From the NCBI RefSeq assembly GCF_020829665.1, contig NZ_JAIVFT010000005.1, positions 158,807 through 222,806 of the forward strand: a stretch of 64,000 bases of DNA, in the 5' to 3' direction. Position numbers and translations under genes: made by a program. Under the pieces are notes generated by a model, which worked only from the letters and a program-made list of their open reading frames with translations, was not told the DNA's origin and made no database searches. Numbering within the stretch: the first letter of the stretch is position 1; each line of letters begins with the position of its first letter. Source of the DNA: Nostoc sp. CHAB 5824. GTDB taxonomy: Bacteria; Cyanobacteriota; Cyanobacteriia; Cyanobacteriales; Nostocaceae. Positions 9,741 through 18,468 of the stretch are shown piece after piece.

Positions 9741-9920
9741 GCAATGAATGCGTCGGCCGCGTTAATACGTCGGCTTACATTGTTAATGTATCGCCTTGCA
9801 TTGTTAATGCATCGCCTTGCATTGTTAATACATCGCCTTACATTGTTAATGTATCGCCTTGCATTGTTAATGCGTCGGCTTGCATTGTTAATGCATCTCA
9901 ATGCAATACCAATGCGTTCC
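9741..9920. repeat. 21-bp tandem repeat array
   Basis: About six full units with the pattern TGCATTGTTAATGCATCGCCT, varying at two or three positions (TTACATTG, GTATCGCC, GCGTCGGC), flanked by degenerate units. Because the period is 21 bp, both strands stay open in several frames, producing long spurious reading frames of alternating Ile-Val-Asn or Asn-Ala-Arg residues. The array ends just before the 3' end of the P450 gene. Confidence 0.85.
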
Positions 9921-9938
9921 TCTGAAACGTTATTATCC

Positions 9939-11489
9939 CTACTTTCTCAACCGAAAGCGCACCGGCATTCTATCAGGAGGATAAATCAAAAGGTTCTGCT
10001 GTAACTGTTCCAGAGATGATCGACCGTTGACCAACTCCCAGTCAAAGTAGTAAAGCAGTAATGCCAGCATCATCGTTGCTTCCAACATTGACAAATGCTC
10101 TCCCAAGCAACGATGAGAACCTGAGCCAAAGTCTATCATTGGCAGTTGACTACTTTCCTTATTCTTCTCTAACCAACGCTCTGGCAGAAATTCATCCGGA
10201 TCAGAATAAACTTCTGGATCTCGTCCAGCAGCAAGCATTGACCAGAATATTTTCGTGCCACGAGGAATAACCGTACCCTCGATTACAGTGTCACGTTGGG
10301 CTTCCAATGAAGTCGAGCCAGAGGCGACTGAATAAAGGCGCAAAGTTTCCTTGAAAATAGCGCGGATGTAACTCAAATCCTTAAGGCTTTCTGAATTAAT
10401 ACTGCCTTGACTTTCCCAAGCTTGGTCAACAACGGCCTGTGCCTGTTGAAAAACTCTTTGATTTAAGGTCAACTCTGCTATTGCAAAGGATAAAGTATGG
10501 GCGGTGGTATCAGTACCAGCGATTAAAAGTTCAATAACTTCTGCTACCAATGTTTCCCGATTGTATTTTGGTTCTTTGGCAGCTATTTTCACCAACATTG
10601 ATTCTTGGAACAAAGGACTTACCTGTGGTAAATCGGTCTGATTTTGTTCTCTCATCTGTAAAGCTAAATCTACACGGGGAGTAATAAACTCCTCTAAATA
10701 TCGCCTTGCTGCCCAATAATCTCGTGAGTTCTTAGTTGGCAGATATTTCATCCATATCTTCTCGCCAGTAGCTACCCGTAAGAACCGATAGCCGACAATA
10801 GCCATCGCCTCGTACACCTTGAGAACATCAAGGGGTTGTCCTTCATGACTAGCAATGTTTCTATCCACAGGAATGCCCAGTACTAAACAGCAAATCACCC
10901 TCATTGTTAGTTCTACAAACAGAGGATCTACCTGAACTTCTGGTGAGGCAGCTGACTGAATTTTCTCAATTACTTGTTCGCAAGCTTCGCTAATAATTTC
11001 CACATATTTGGAGAGACCGCTAGAACTGAATTCAGGGTTCCAAGCCTTGCGTCTGTACTGCCACTCACTTCCATTTTGACCTAAAAGAATGGGCCCACTA
11101 ATATCGTTCCAAGCTTTGCTCGCTCGCTCTGACCTAATTAGGCTACCGTCTCTCATCCCATTAACAATGGTGTCTTCAATAACTTTTGGCTTACTCAAAA
11201 CGAGAACTGGCTGGCCAGTCCAGTAAACATACATTGGCCCTAGCTGCTGGCTCCAATCAAACAATAATTGGAAGAATTTCTTCTCTTTGACTGCTGCTAA
11301 TACTTGAGGAATATTTCCTAATAGCCAGTGTCTCTTAGGAGAGGGAAAGGACTGTAGAGATTTGTAAGTGTTCTTTTGTTTCCACCACCGCCAACCAAAT
11401 ATTCCCGCTGTGCTAGTAATGCCTAAGGCTGTCACTAAATATGGAAATGAGTCAGAAAAAGCAATTTGAGCAGCAATCTCTTGGAACAT
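9939..11489 (-). CDS. Cytochrome P450 (CYP110-like)
   Basis: A P450 monooxygenase of about 516 residues. An N-terminal hydrophobic segment (FPYLVTALGITSTAGIFGW) may anchor it in a membrane. The I-helix oxygen-binding motif is AGTDTT, the K-helix ExxR is FKETLRLYS, the PERF-like segment is FLPERW and the heme-binding loop is FGSGSHRCLGEHLS with the axial Cys. These show an intact enzyme. Overall it looks like the CYP110 group common in Nostoc, for which fatty-acid or terpenoid oxidation is known in some members. The substrate here is unknown. I prefer ATG 11489, which has AAGGCGG six bases upstream, over the TTG seven codons earlier. No redox partner gene is adjacent. Confidence 0.92.
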   Translation of the reverse strand: MFQEIAAQIAFSDSFPYLVTALGITSTAGIFGWRWWKQKNTYKSLQSFPSPKRHWLLGNIPQVLAAVKEKKFFQLLFDWSQQLGPMYVYWTGQPVLVLSKPKVIEDTIVNGMRDGSLIRSERASKAWNDISGPILLGQNGSEWQYRRKAWNPEFSSSGLSKYVEIISEACEQVIEKIQSAASPEVQVDPLFVELTMRVICCLVLGIPVDRNIASHEGQPLDVLKVYEAMAIVGYRFLRVATGEKIWMKYLPTKNSRDYWAARRYLEEFITPRVDLALQMREQNQTDLPQVSPLFQESMLVKIAAKEPKYNRETLVAEVIELLIAGTDTTAHTLSFAIAELTLNQRVFQQAQAVVDQAWESQGSINSESLKDLSYIRAIFKETLRLYSVASGSTSLEAQRDTVIEGTVIPRGTKIFWSMLAAGRDPEVYSDPDEFLPERWLEKNKESSQLPMIDFGSGSHRCLGEHLSMLEATMMLALLLYYFDWELVNGRSSLEQLQQNLLIYPPDRMPVRFRLRK

Positions 11490-11671
11490 AAATCCGCCTT
11501 TGCCTAACAAAACTTAGGTTATTCAGATACTACCGTATTGTTTCCAGATTGGTTTAGCGCGGTTGTCAGTTGAGTGGTTTCTAAAGAAAATCTAAAGGTA
11601 GCAAATAGCGATCGCCTGAAAACAGGATAATGCAGCTGAACTGTCCAATCCTTCCCATTCAATCTAGAACT

Positions 11672-12250
11672 ATGGCATCTATACCCAAAATCCTGGCCTT
11701 TGCAGGCAGCACCCGGATTGATTCTTACAACAAAAAATTGGTAAAAATCGCGGCAGCAGGCGCTCAGGCAGCAGGCGTAGAAGTTACTTATATAGACCTC
11801 CGCGATTTGCCTCTACCTCTGTTTGATGAAGATTTAGAAGCTCAAGAAGGACTACCTGCCAACGCCCGCACTTTCAAGGATTTGCTGATTTCTCATCAAG
11901 GATTGCTGATTGCTTCGCCGGAATATAACAGTTCACTTACAGCAGTTTTGAAGAATGCCATTGACTGGGCATCCCGTCCAGCCCCAAATGAAGCGCCGTT
12001 GGCAGCTTTTGCAGGTAAGGTTGCTACTATTATGAGCGCTTCCCCAGGCGCTCTTGGTGGTTTGCGGGGTTTGGTTCACCTGCGGTCTATCTTGGGAAAC
12101 ATCAAAGTTTTGGTACTTCCCGATCAAACAGCAGTATCCAAAGCTTACGAAGCCTTTAATCCTGATGGCACATTAAAAGATCCAAAACAGCAAGAATCTA
12201 TTGAAAAGTTAGGCGAGGGCTTAACAAAAATATTGCTGAAGCTTAATTAA
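11672..12250 (+). CDS. NADPH-dependent FMN reductase family flavoprotein
   Basis: A flavodoxin-like-fold reductase of 192 residues, counted from ATG 11672 (MASIPKILAFAGSTR). The phosphate-binding loop AGSTRIDSYNKKL, the SPEYNSSLTAVLKNAIDWASR segment (given here only as landmark residues around 85-105) and SASPGALGGLRG are the FMN and dimer motifs of the NADPH-dependent FMN/quinone/azo-reductase family. It transfers hydride from NAD(P)H to FMN or quinones in the cytoplasm, usually in redox protection. The gene is divergent from the P450 and shares a promoter region with it. A functional link as an electron donor is possible but unproven. An upstream in-frame ATG at 11630 is less likely. Confidence 0.85.
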   Translation: MASIPKILAFAGSTRIDSYNKKLVKIAAAGAQAAGVEVTYIDLRDLPLPLFDEDLEAQEGLPANARTFKDLLISHQGLLIASPEYNSSLTAVLKNAIDWASRPAPNEAPLAAFAGKVATIMSASPGALGGLRGLVHLRSILGNIKVLVLPDQTAVSKAYEAFNPDGTLKDPKQQESIEKLGEGLTKILLKLN

Positions 12251-12257
12251 ATTCTTC

Positions 12258-12283
12258 AGGTGTTCAGTAAATAGCGAACACCT
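12258..12283. terminator. Hairpin after the FMN reductase gene
   Basis: AGGTGTTC and GAACACCT form a perfect 8-bp stem with a 10-base loop, 8 bp after the stop codon. The following bases are A/T-rich but not a clear U-tract, so it is a plausible transcript end rather than a textbook terminator. Confidence 0.4.
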
Positions 12284-12438
12284 ATCATTAAATACAGATT
12301 TTGGGGTATGAAAGCGTGCCTACTACCTCCTGTTACCTTCAACCTCGACCTGATGATAGTAGCAGTTTCTATGTCAGGATCTTACGTCTGTTGCTGTAAA
12401 CAGTATTCGCTTTAACATAATATTTACAGTTGACGCGT

Positions 12439-12455
12439 GTAACCCCAAGGGTTAC
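12439..12455. promoter_or_regulatory. Palindrome upstream of higBA (candidate autoregulatory operator)
   Basis: GTAACCC and GGGTTAC are exact inverted arms around a 3-base centre, ending 9 bp before the GTG start of the toxin gene. HigA antitoxins repress their own operon by binding palindromes at the promoter, so this is the obvious candidate site. Binding is inferred. Confidence 0.5.
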
Positions 12456-12464
12456 TATTTTAGT

Positions 12465-12743
12465 GTGATCAGGACGTTTAAACACAAGGGGATTAAAAAA
12501 CTTTTTGAAGACGATGATAGGAGTGGAGTTCAGCCAGTGCAAGCAGACAAGCTTTTAGATATACTTGACAGGCTTGATGCCGCCGCCGAAATCAAAGATA
12601 TGCAATACCCCGGATCTGGACTGCACCAATTACAAGGAGACAGAAAAGGGGAGTGGTCTGTTACTGTTACAAAAAATTGGCGGATAACTTTTACTTTTCA
12701 AGACGGAGATGCTTACGACGTAAATTACGAAGACTATCATTAG
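12465..12743 (+). CDS. higB: HigB-type mRNA interferase toxin
   Basis: A 92-residue RelE/ParE-superfamily toxin with the HigB pattern: IRTFKHKGIKKLFEDD at the start, GLHQLQGDRKGEWSVTVTKNWRITF in the middle (landmark only) and the C-terminal EDYH carrying the last conserved His. HigB cleaves mRNA on the ribosome and is neutralised by the neighbouring HigA. The start is GTG 12465. The toxin-first order is normal for higBA and opposite to most toxin-antitoxin pairs. The partner starts 10 bp after the stop. Confidence 0.93.
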   Translation: MIRTFKHKGIKKLFEDDDRSGVQPVQADKLLDILDRLDAAAEIKDMQYPGSGLHQLQGDRKGEWSVTVTKNWRITFTFQDGDAYDVNYEDYH

Positions 12744-12752
12744 GAGTTAAGG

Positions 12753-13052
12753 ATGATTGCAAAAAGAAAACCTAGACATCCTGGCGGATTAATCAAGCGT
12801 CAGTACTTGGAACCGCTAAATATCACAATTACTGACTTTGCTGATATTCTTAATGTATCTCGTAAAACTGTATCTGAGATAGTTAACGAGCAAGCAAGTG
12901 TTACACCTAATATGGCGCTTCGTTTGGCTACCGCTTTGCAAACTACTCCTGAACTTTGGTTAAATCTCCAACAAAAATATGATCTTTGGTGCGCTGCTAA
13001 TGAATCAGAGTCTTGGAAAGATATAGCACCTATAAATTTACAAGCTTCCTGA
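12753..13052 (+). CDS. higA: HigA-type antitoxin, XRE-family HTH
   Basis: A 99-residue DNA-binding antitoxin. A helix-turn-helix of XRE type spans about residues 25-62 (ITDFADILNVSRKTVSEIVN), followed by the HigA phrase NMALRLATALQTTPELWLNLQ. It should bind and block HigB and repress the operon. The ribosome-binding site AGGAG lies 6 bases before ATG 12753. Complete by length. Confidence 0.93.
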   Translation: MIAKRKPRHPGGLIKRQYLEPLNITITDFADILNVSRKTVSEIVNEQASVTPNMALRLATALQTTPELWLNLQQKYDLWCAANESESWKDIAPINLQAS

Positions 13053-13112
13053 TCAACTAGATTCCCAATTGATTTAACAAGTCGAAAATCTGAGCATTTC
13101 AATTCTCACAAA

Positions 13113-14078
13113 TTATAAATTAATATTCTTAAACAAAATTGATTTTAGCAGCATTCCATGCACACCTTTTTGGGGGCTATTCACAACTTGAGTGATGTGA
13201 AAATTCACAGCTAAACTACACAACACATAAGCATCTTCTGGCGACAAATTTACAAAGCGTTCCAGAAAATCAATCATGTTTTTTAAAGCCAGTTCTAAGG
13301 CTTCATCTAAGGTTGGAGCAAAGCCCATTGTAATGATATGAGTTGGAGTTTCGGCAATTGGTGTTGTTAGTTGTAAATCCTTACGAAGATTGAGGGTAAT
13401 TCTACCGTTCATAGAAGTTTCAATGGCGGTAACATTTACTTCGCCGTCTCCCTGTGCAGAATGTCCATCACCAATAGAAAATAATCCACCTGGTACGAAA
13501 ATCGGCAAAAATAAACGAGAACCAGCTTGTAATTCCCGATTGTCGATATTACCGCCGTAAGAACCTGGTGGGATAGAAGTTCGAGAAGTTTCTGGAGTAG
13601 CGACACCAAGAATTCCAAAAAACGGTTTGAGGGGAATTTTTATGCCAGCACCCGCCGGAAATTCAGCGATATTGTTTGCTAAATCTAGAGGAATGAATCT
13701 CAAAGCAGGTTGAAGAAACTGATGTGGTAAAGCTCCCCAACCTGTACGAATGGCATTGAAACCGACAGGTAAACGAGGTGCGATCGCATCTAATTGTACT
13801 TCTAAAACATCCCCTGGTTCAGCATCGCGCACATAAATCGGCCCTGTGAGTAAATGCGGCCCCCCAGCAATTTTGCGTTCTGGTAGAAGATTTTGGCAGA
13901 TGTCGAGAAATTCTGGTGTGAGAAACTCAGGTGGTGCTTTGTCATAAACGTAGTAACCAGTATAAGTTTCTACGTCAACTGTATCACCTGAATCAATAAT
14001 GAGCGCTGGTTCTAGCAGATGGGAAAAACCACCTAGATGCACGGTTTCTTTGGTAGCTTTTAAAATGTAATGAGTCAT
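13113..14078 (-). CDS. Acetamidase/formamidase family protein
   Basis: A 321-residue member of the FmdA/AmdA amidase family, which hydrolyses short amides such as formamide to ammonia and the acid. Family segments include GGPHLLTGPIYVRDAEPGD (about 92-110) and the metal-site region FSIGDGHSAQGDGEVN (about 200). The length is that of the shorter, acetamidase-like branch. It would supply nitrogen from amides. The short leftward gene block here shows no amide transporter. Start ATG 14078. Confidence 0.88.
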   Translation of the reverse strand: MTHYILKATKETVHLGGFSHLLEPALIIDSGDTVDVETYTGYYVYDKAPPEFLTPEFLDICQNLLPERKIAGGPHLLTGPIYVRDAEPGDVLEVQLDAIAPRLPVGFNAIRTGWGALPHQFLQPALRFIPLDLANNIAEFPAGAGIKIPLKPFFGILGVATPETSRTSIPPGSYGGNIDNRELQAGSRLFLPIFVPGGLFSIGDGHSAQGDGEVNVTAIETSMNGRITLNLRKDLQLTTPIAETPTHIITMGFAPTLDEALELALKNMIDFLERFVNLSPEDAYVLCSLAVNFHITQVVNSPQKGVHGMLLKSILFKNINL

Positions 14079-14167
14079 ATCATATCTGCCTAATCACTTA
14101 TAAAAAAAATCTTTGTGTAAGAGCGTCCCCCTAAATAATAAGTATTTAAACTGTTTTTCAATTTCCG

Positions 14168-14788
14168 TCAAGCTTCAGATGAAAGGATGCCTACTAATAC
14201 TCGTACCAAATCTTCTAAACCTTCAGGAACACGATAAAGCTTAATATCTTCTGTAATTAGCTTATGTTGTCTAATGAGTGTACCAAATTTCCAGTCATCT
14301 CCATTAGTAACTGCGCCAAATAAAATTAATGATTGATCATCTAGAGACTGATCCAGAGCTATTAATTCTACTGCTAACTGTGTAAAGCCTCTTCTGATAT
14401 CTGATTGTTTTGCTTCAATCACCAATAGAGAGTTAGATTTATGTAAGTAATAATCTAAAGTACCTTTGAGCTTTTCATCCACATTAATTGGATACTCACT
14501 ATATAGTTGAGCTTTAGTCTGATCGCAGATTTCAGCAAGGATAGGAGCAATCATAAATTCTCTGATTGATATCTCAGCCGTTGGGTTAAAAAGCTTTATA
14601 TTGCGCTGTAAGTAATTTTGCAAAAATTCTAAATAGCTAATATCAGCAAAGTATCTTGGTAATTCTAGCTCTGTACGAGCATAGCTGTACTCAAACTCAG
14701 CTACTACATCTATTGTTGGGTTAGGTAACAAAAAATATTGACTAAAAGTGTAACTTTGCTCAGGTTTTAAAATTCTATATTTGTTCAT
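14168..14788 (-). CDS. Hypothetical protein with PD-(D/E)XK nuclease-like core
   Basis: A 206-residue protein I cannot name. Residues about 108-135 read LKGTLDYYLHKSN then LLVIEAKQSD. This is an acidic residue in a beta strand followed by a hydrophobic strand ending E-A-K, the active-site arrangement of PD-(D/E)XK nuclease-fold proteins. The rest (FTQLAVELIALDQSL, FGAVTNGDDWKFG) fits the pattern of stand-alone proteins of that fold seen next to mobile DNA. Catalytic activity is unproven. No restriction partner is adjacent. Confidence 0.65.
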   Translation of the reverse strand: MNKYRILKPEQSYTFSQYFLLPNPTIDVVAEFEYSYARTELELPRYFADISYLEFLQNYLQRNIKLFNPTAEISIREFMIAPILAEICDQTKAQLYSEYPINVDEKLKGTLDYYLHKSNSLLVIEAKQSDIRRGFTQLAVELIALDQSLDDQSLILFGAVTNGDDWKFGTLIRQHKLITEDIKLYRVPEGLEDLVRVLVGILSSEA

Positions 14789-14939
14789 GATTCTTATCGT
14801 TAATGAACTACACCGGAGATATTACGAATTACAATTAGGAATTAATAATTGATCTGATTATCTCAATAATTTGCTAAACTCCAACTTTAGGGATAGCAAA
14901 TAAGAACAATTTGAGCAGGGAATTTGGAGGGGTTGCAGA

Positions 14940-16172
14940 GTGGCTGATGATGAACGCATAGTCAATGCACAACAGATAAATCCAAAAGACTTTTCATGGG
15001 GATTATGGCCTGTTGTGCCACTCTACCCTTATGGCAGGCGGCAGACAATCCGCAAAGAAGTAATAAAGGACACAATTTGGAATTTTGACCAGATTCAGGG
15101 TATTTTCTACGTTGTTGTGCCGATTCGCATGACTGTTGTTAAGCTCGAAGCCGGGGGTCTTCTCATCTACGCACCTGTTGCACCAACCCCAGAGTGCATC
15201 CGGCTTGTGAATGAGTTAGTGGCGGAACACGGTAACGTTAAGTATATTATCCTGCCAACTATCTCTGGTATAGAACATAAAGTGTTCGTCGGCCCCTTCG
15301 CCAGATACTTTCCGGCTGCACAGGTGTTTGTGGCTCCCCATCAGTGGAGTTTCCCGCTAAATCTCCCACTTAGCTGGCTTGGTTTACCACCGAAACGAAC
15401 TCAAGTACTTCCAGAAGATAGTAGCAAAACACCCTTTGCTGACGAGTTTGATTATGCAATGCTGGGCCCCATCGAGCTTGGCCCTGGTCGGTTTGCAGAA
15501 GTTGCTTTTTTCCACAAGCGATCGCATACTCTTTTAGTAACAGATTCTGTGCTTTCTATCCCAGAAGATCCACCTGCGATCGCACTTTTAGATCCATATC
15601 CCTTACTATTCCATGCTAAGGATGATGCTACTGATATTATTGCAGACATTCAAGTAAATCGCCGTAAGGGTTGGCAGCGTATCTCGTTGTTTGCTTTGTA
15701 CTTTCAACCAAACGCACTAAATATCCGCCAATGGAGTCAGGTATTGCAAGATGCCTTGAAAGCACCAGAACGCTCAAGGAAAGCTTATTTTGGATTGTAT
15801 CCCTTTAAATGGCATCCAGATTGGCAGCGATCGTTTAATGCTTTGCGAGGTGATGGGCGTTTGTTTGTCGCGCCAATTTTACAGACGCTGATTCTCAACC
15901 GCGCACCGAAAGAAACCATCGATTGGGCTGATAAAGTTGCAAGTTGGGACTTCGAGTGGATTATTCCCTGCCACTTTGATTCACCGATTAAAGCCGAGCC
16001 GCATCAGTTTCGCCAAGCTTTCTCTTTTTTAGAAAAGCAGCCTGCTGTCAGTGCGGGTTTGTTCAGCAGTAGTAGCTATCCCTTGCCAGAGGAGGATTTT
16101 AAACTATTGAAAGAAATCGATACAGGTTTAAATAAGTTTGGGATTGTGCCAGCAGCAAAAGAGAAAGTGTAG
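14940..16172 (+). CDS. DUF4336 domain-containing protein
   Basis: A 410-residue cytoplasmic protein of the DUF4336 family, which is related in fold to metallo-beta-lactamases. Landmarks are LLIYAPVAPTPECIRLVNEL, VGPFARYFPAAQVFVAPHQW, HTLLVTDSVLSIPEDPP and a late PCHFDSPI. Few of the canonical His/Asp metal ligands are visible, so hydrolase activity is doubtful. Plants and cyanobacteria share this family without a settled function. Start GTG 14940, with GGAGG 9 bases upstream. It is followed by a palindrome that may end the transcript. Confidence 0.8.
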   Translation: MADDERIVNAQQINPKDFSWGLWPVVPLYPYGRRQTIRKEVIKDTIWNFDQIQGIFYVVVPIRMTVVKLEAGGLLIYAPVAPTPECIRLVNELVAEHGNVKYIILPTISGIEHKVFVGPFARYFPAAQVFVAPHQWSFPLNLPLSWLGLPPKRTQVLPEDSSKTPFADEFDYAMLGPIELGPGRFAEVAFFHKRSHTLLVTDSVLSIPEDPPAIALLDPYPLLFHAKDDATDIIADIQVNRRKGWQRISLFALYFQPNALNIRQWSQVLQDALKAPERSRKAYFGLYPFKWHPDWQRSFNALRGDGRLFVAPILQTLILNRAPKETIDWADKVASWDFEWIIPCHFDSPIKAEPHQFRQAFSFLEKQPAVSAGLFSSSSYPLPEEDFKLLKEIDTGLNKFGIVPAAKEKV

Positions 16173-16198
16173 GAGAAACAATATAGCGTTCTTTTTTG

Positions 16199-16233
16199 GA
16201 TGCAGGGCGTACAGCTAGCTGTGCTACCAGTTG
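16199..16233. repeat. Palindromic small element (GGATGCAGG type)
   Basis: GGATGCAGGGCGTACAGCTA followed by GCTGTGCTACCAG contains the perfect palindrome ACAGCTAGCTGT. A relative with the same GGATGCAGG lead but a different stem core lies at 62665. Located 27 bp after the DUF4336 stop, it could act as a transcript end. Confidence 0.45.
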
Positions 16234-16278
16234 TTCACAAATTATTAAGTCTGGCTATATCCACCGCAGAATATAGAC

Positions 16279-16395
16279 AAACAAGCAAGAGGTAAACAGT
16301 AGAAGCCTATGCCAGAGGCAATCTTATGTATACCGCTTGTTACACTTAAAAAACAAGCAAGAGGTAAACAGTAGAAGCCTATGCCAGAGGCAATC
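16279..16395. repeat. 45-bp direct duplication covering the start of the next gene
   Basis: Positions 16279-16323 and 16351-16395 are identical (AAACAAGCAAGAGGTAAACA onward to GAGGCAATC), 72 bp apart. Each copy includes a ribosome-binding site (AGAGG) and the ATG-CCA-GAG-GCA-ATC start of the small antitoxin-like gene. The first copy opens a 22-codon dead-end reading frame that stops just before the second start. Confidence 0.85.
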
Positions 16396-16644
16396 CTTAA
16401 CCAAATCCTTAATCAGCTTGAGATACTGGAGCCAAAGGAGCTACAGCAATTGAATCAGGCTATCCAGAGATATCTTATTGAACAAGAACAAGTTACTCAA
16501 CGGGCAACATTTCACGAAGCACTATTAACTTCTGGGTTAGTAAAACAACTCAAGCAACCAGCTTACAATCAGCAAACTGAACAGCAACTTATTCAGGTAC
16601 AGGGTAAGCCTGTTTCTGAAACAATTATTGAGGAACGCTGCTAG
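16381..16644 (+). CDS. Small antitoxin-like protein upstream of PIN toxin locus
   Basis: An 87-residue, Gln-rich, helix-forming protein (LNQLEILEPKELQQLNQAIQ, RYLIEQEQ) without a named domain. Its stop codon abuts the ATG of the PIN-domain reading frame (TAG, then ATG with no gap). That is the layout of VapB-like antitoxins. The first five codons lie in the duplicated 45-bp block. Its role as antitoxin is inferred from position. Confidence 0.6.
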   Translation: MPEAILNQILNQLEILEPKELQQLNQAIQRYLIEQEQVTQRATFHEALLTSGLVKQLKQPAYNQQTEQQLIQVQGKPVSETIIEERC

Positions 16645-17137
16645 ATGGCAGCTTATTATTTAGATAGCAGTGCGCTGGTCAAACGCTACGTCAGTGAGAT
16701 AGGTTCAGGATGGGTTTTGAGTTTATTTGACCCGCGACGGAAAAATGATGGATGTATTGATTGCTGCTATTACTAGTGTTGAAATTGTCGCTGCAATTAC
16801 ACGGCGATGCCTGCGGCAACCCCTGCGGGGAACGCGTGGTGGAAGTATCATTGCTACTGATGCGATCGCAGTATGTAATCAGTTCAAAAGTGATCTACGG
16901 TCTGAATACCAAGTTATCGAAATCACACAGAACATTATCAACTCTGCAATGGTATTAGCTCAAGTATATGGGTTACGAGGCTACGATGCAGTTCAGCTAG
17001 GGGCTGGCTGTGCGGTAAACTCACTCTGCATAGCTAACAGTTTACCTCTGGTGACATTTGTATCTGCTGATTCCGAATTGAATGCAGCCGCAGCAAGTGA
17101 AGGTCTACTTGTTGAAAACCCCAACAACTACCCCTAA
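16645..17137 (+). pseudogene. PIN-domain toxin (VapC-like), frameshifted
   Basis: The first frame starts MAAYYLDSSALVKRYVSE, the usual VapC opening with the first catalytic Asp. After LSLFDPRRK it shifts out of frame and stops. The rest continues in the +1 frame: DVLIAAITSVEIVAAITRR, then ATDAIAVCNQF, LRGYDAVQLGAG with a further catalytic Asp, and FVSADSELN. Removing one base from the AAAAA run at 16741-16745 would join the two. The second frame also carries a GC-rich in-frame insert. Either the toxin is dead or the base count in the A-run is wrong. PIN toxins cleave RNA. Confidence 0.8.
16804..16835. repeat. Small GC-rich dispersed repeat inserted in the PIN gene
   Basis: GCGATGCCTGCGGCAACCCC followed by TGCGGGGAACGC is much more GC-rich than its surroundings. 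It adds about nine residues (CLRQPLRGT) between ITRR and RGGS of the PIN domain. It has the look of the very small mobile repeats known from Nostoc genomes. Confidence 0.6.
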
Positions 17138-18468
17138 CGTTTGATTCCTTTAAACCGTTCTTGCGCCGCCTGAAATGCTTCTTGCATCACCAACTGAATT
17201 CTTTGGGGATCGGGTTTCTTACCTCCCATTAAATCACCAAAGTAAACACAGGCTGCTTCCCCTAATGCCCAGGTGTAGGCAGCTGCCCAAGAGGCTGCGA
17301 TCGCACTACCAAAACCTGGTATAAATTTAATTAATTCTCGTGCAATTGCCTGTGCTAAAAAACCACCTGCGATCGCACTCACAACGCCTCCCGCCTGTGA
17401 TGGAGTAAGTGTCTGCCCATATAATTTACCCAACAAACCCACCATTGATACTTGCAAGGCAGTTAGCACTGGCATTGTAGCAAATGGCAAAGGTACAGCG
17501 GCGAGGGTGGCAGACATAATCGAAAATGGCAAAATATAACGACGTGCAGCATCTCGATAAAGGTTACCAAGTTGCTTCCCAGCTTCTTCTTGATCTAATA
17601 GTTGATAAATCGCCTGCGCTTCTGCTTCTGGGAGAAGTTCTGCTAAGGAATCTCGTAGTGCTTCTAAGCCATAAAATACCGGATTATAGCCATCTTCTTC
17701 TAGGGTAAAGTCAATGAGTACAGAGCGGTCAGTTATTCCTGTGAAGGCTTGCTGCATTGCGGCAAATGCGCGGTTGACTTCTTGATAATCTGGCGGATAG
17801 GCGGGATGATCGACGGTATCAGCAGGATAAACTTCATGCAAGCAGGTAACTACTAGCAAACAGGGAATATTTGGATACTGCTGGCGCAACTGTTGAGCAA
17901 TTTGTCGTAGCGTGTCAGTTGCAAAATCATTGATTTTGACGGTGAGAAGGAGGATTCTAGCGGAACGAGTCTCCTTTTTTAAATCGCCAACTAATTCCTG
18001 AATGATTAATTGAGTATCTTGTTTAACATCACCAAGCCCTACCGTATCAGTAAAAATCAGTAACGGCAGGTCATTGGAAGGATAGGCATAGCGCTGGGTG
18101 TGTTGCGTGTGAGGACGAAATCCCTGACCGACAATTTCGGCAGAAACTCCCGTCAATCCTCGGACAATTGAACTTTTTCCGGCTTGGGGTTTACCAATCA
18201 GCAGCGCTTCTGTAGTTGGTAATTCGGCTCGAACTTTCTCTAAAATCTCTGCAACTTGAGTTTCGCTCACACTAAACCATTCAACAACCGTCTGTGCTAG
18301 TTGTTCTACGGGTAAGAGTTGCGTTAGATGTGTTGTTGCTTTGTTCCAAACACCACCAATACGGTTTGTCCAGGAATTATCGACCGATTTGGTAGTTGCT
18401 CCATCGGTCGGTTCACTCAATTGCTGAGAATCAGTTGACGGTGAGTCAGCATCACGTTGCTCAGTCAT
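17134..18468 (-). CDS. DUF697-containing GTPase (Era-like)
   Basis: A TRAFAC-class GTPase. Walker A is IGKPQAGKSSIVRGL, the G3 region is FTDTVGLGDVKQD and the C-terminal half contains helices typical of DUF697 (FSIMSATLAAVPLPFATMPV, GGVVSAIAGGFLAQAIAREL), which associate with membranes. G4 is atypical (VVTCLHEV in place of NKxD). The related E. coli YcjF/YcjX-type proteins are of uncertain role. I prefer ATG 18468 (MTEQRD), which has GGA at a normal distance. An open frame continues upstream to TTG 18624, but that extension reads like non-coding sequence. The gene is convergent with the PIN locus, overlapping its end by 4 bp. Confidence 0.85.
   Translation of the reverse strand: MTEQRDADSPSTDSQQLSEPTDGATTKSVDNSWTNRIGGVWNKATTHLTQLLPVEQLAQTVVEWFSVSETQVAEILEKVRAELPTTEALLIGKPQAGKSSIVRGLTGVSAEIVGQGFRPHTQHTQRYAYPSNDLPLLIFTDTVGLGDVKQDTQLIIQELVGDLKKETRSARILLLTVKINDFATDTLRQIAQQLRQQYPNIPCLLVVTCLHEVYPADTVDHPAYPPDYQEVNRAFAAMQQAFTGITDRSVLIDFTLEEDGYNPVFYGLEALRDSLAELLPEAEAQAIYQLLDQEEAGKQLGNLYRDAARRYILPFSIMSATLAAVPLPFATMPVLTALQVSMVGLLGKLYGQTLTPSQAGGVVSAIAGGFLAQAIARELIKFIPGFGSAIAASWAAAYTWALGEAACVYFGDLMGGKKPDPQRIQLVMQEAFQAAQERFKGIKR

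Noticed and set aside
9716..10004. Several 60-90 codon frames on both strands over the 21-bp repeats
   Set aside because: They arise because a 21-bp period keeps frames open. The residues just repeat Ile-Val-Asn or Leu-Leu-Met-Arg patterns.
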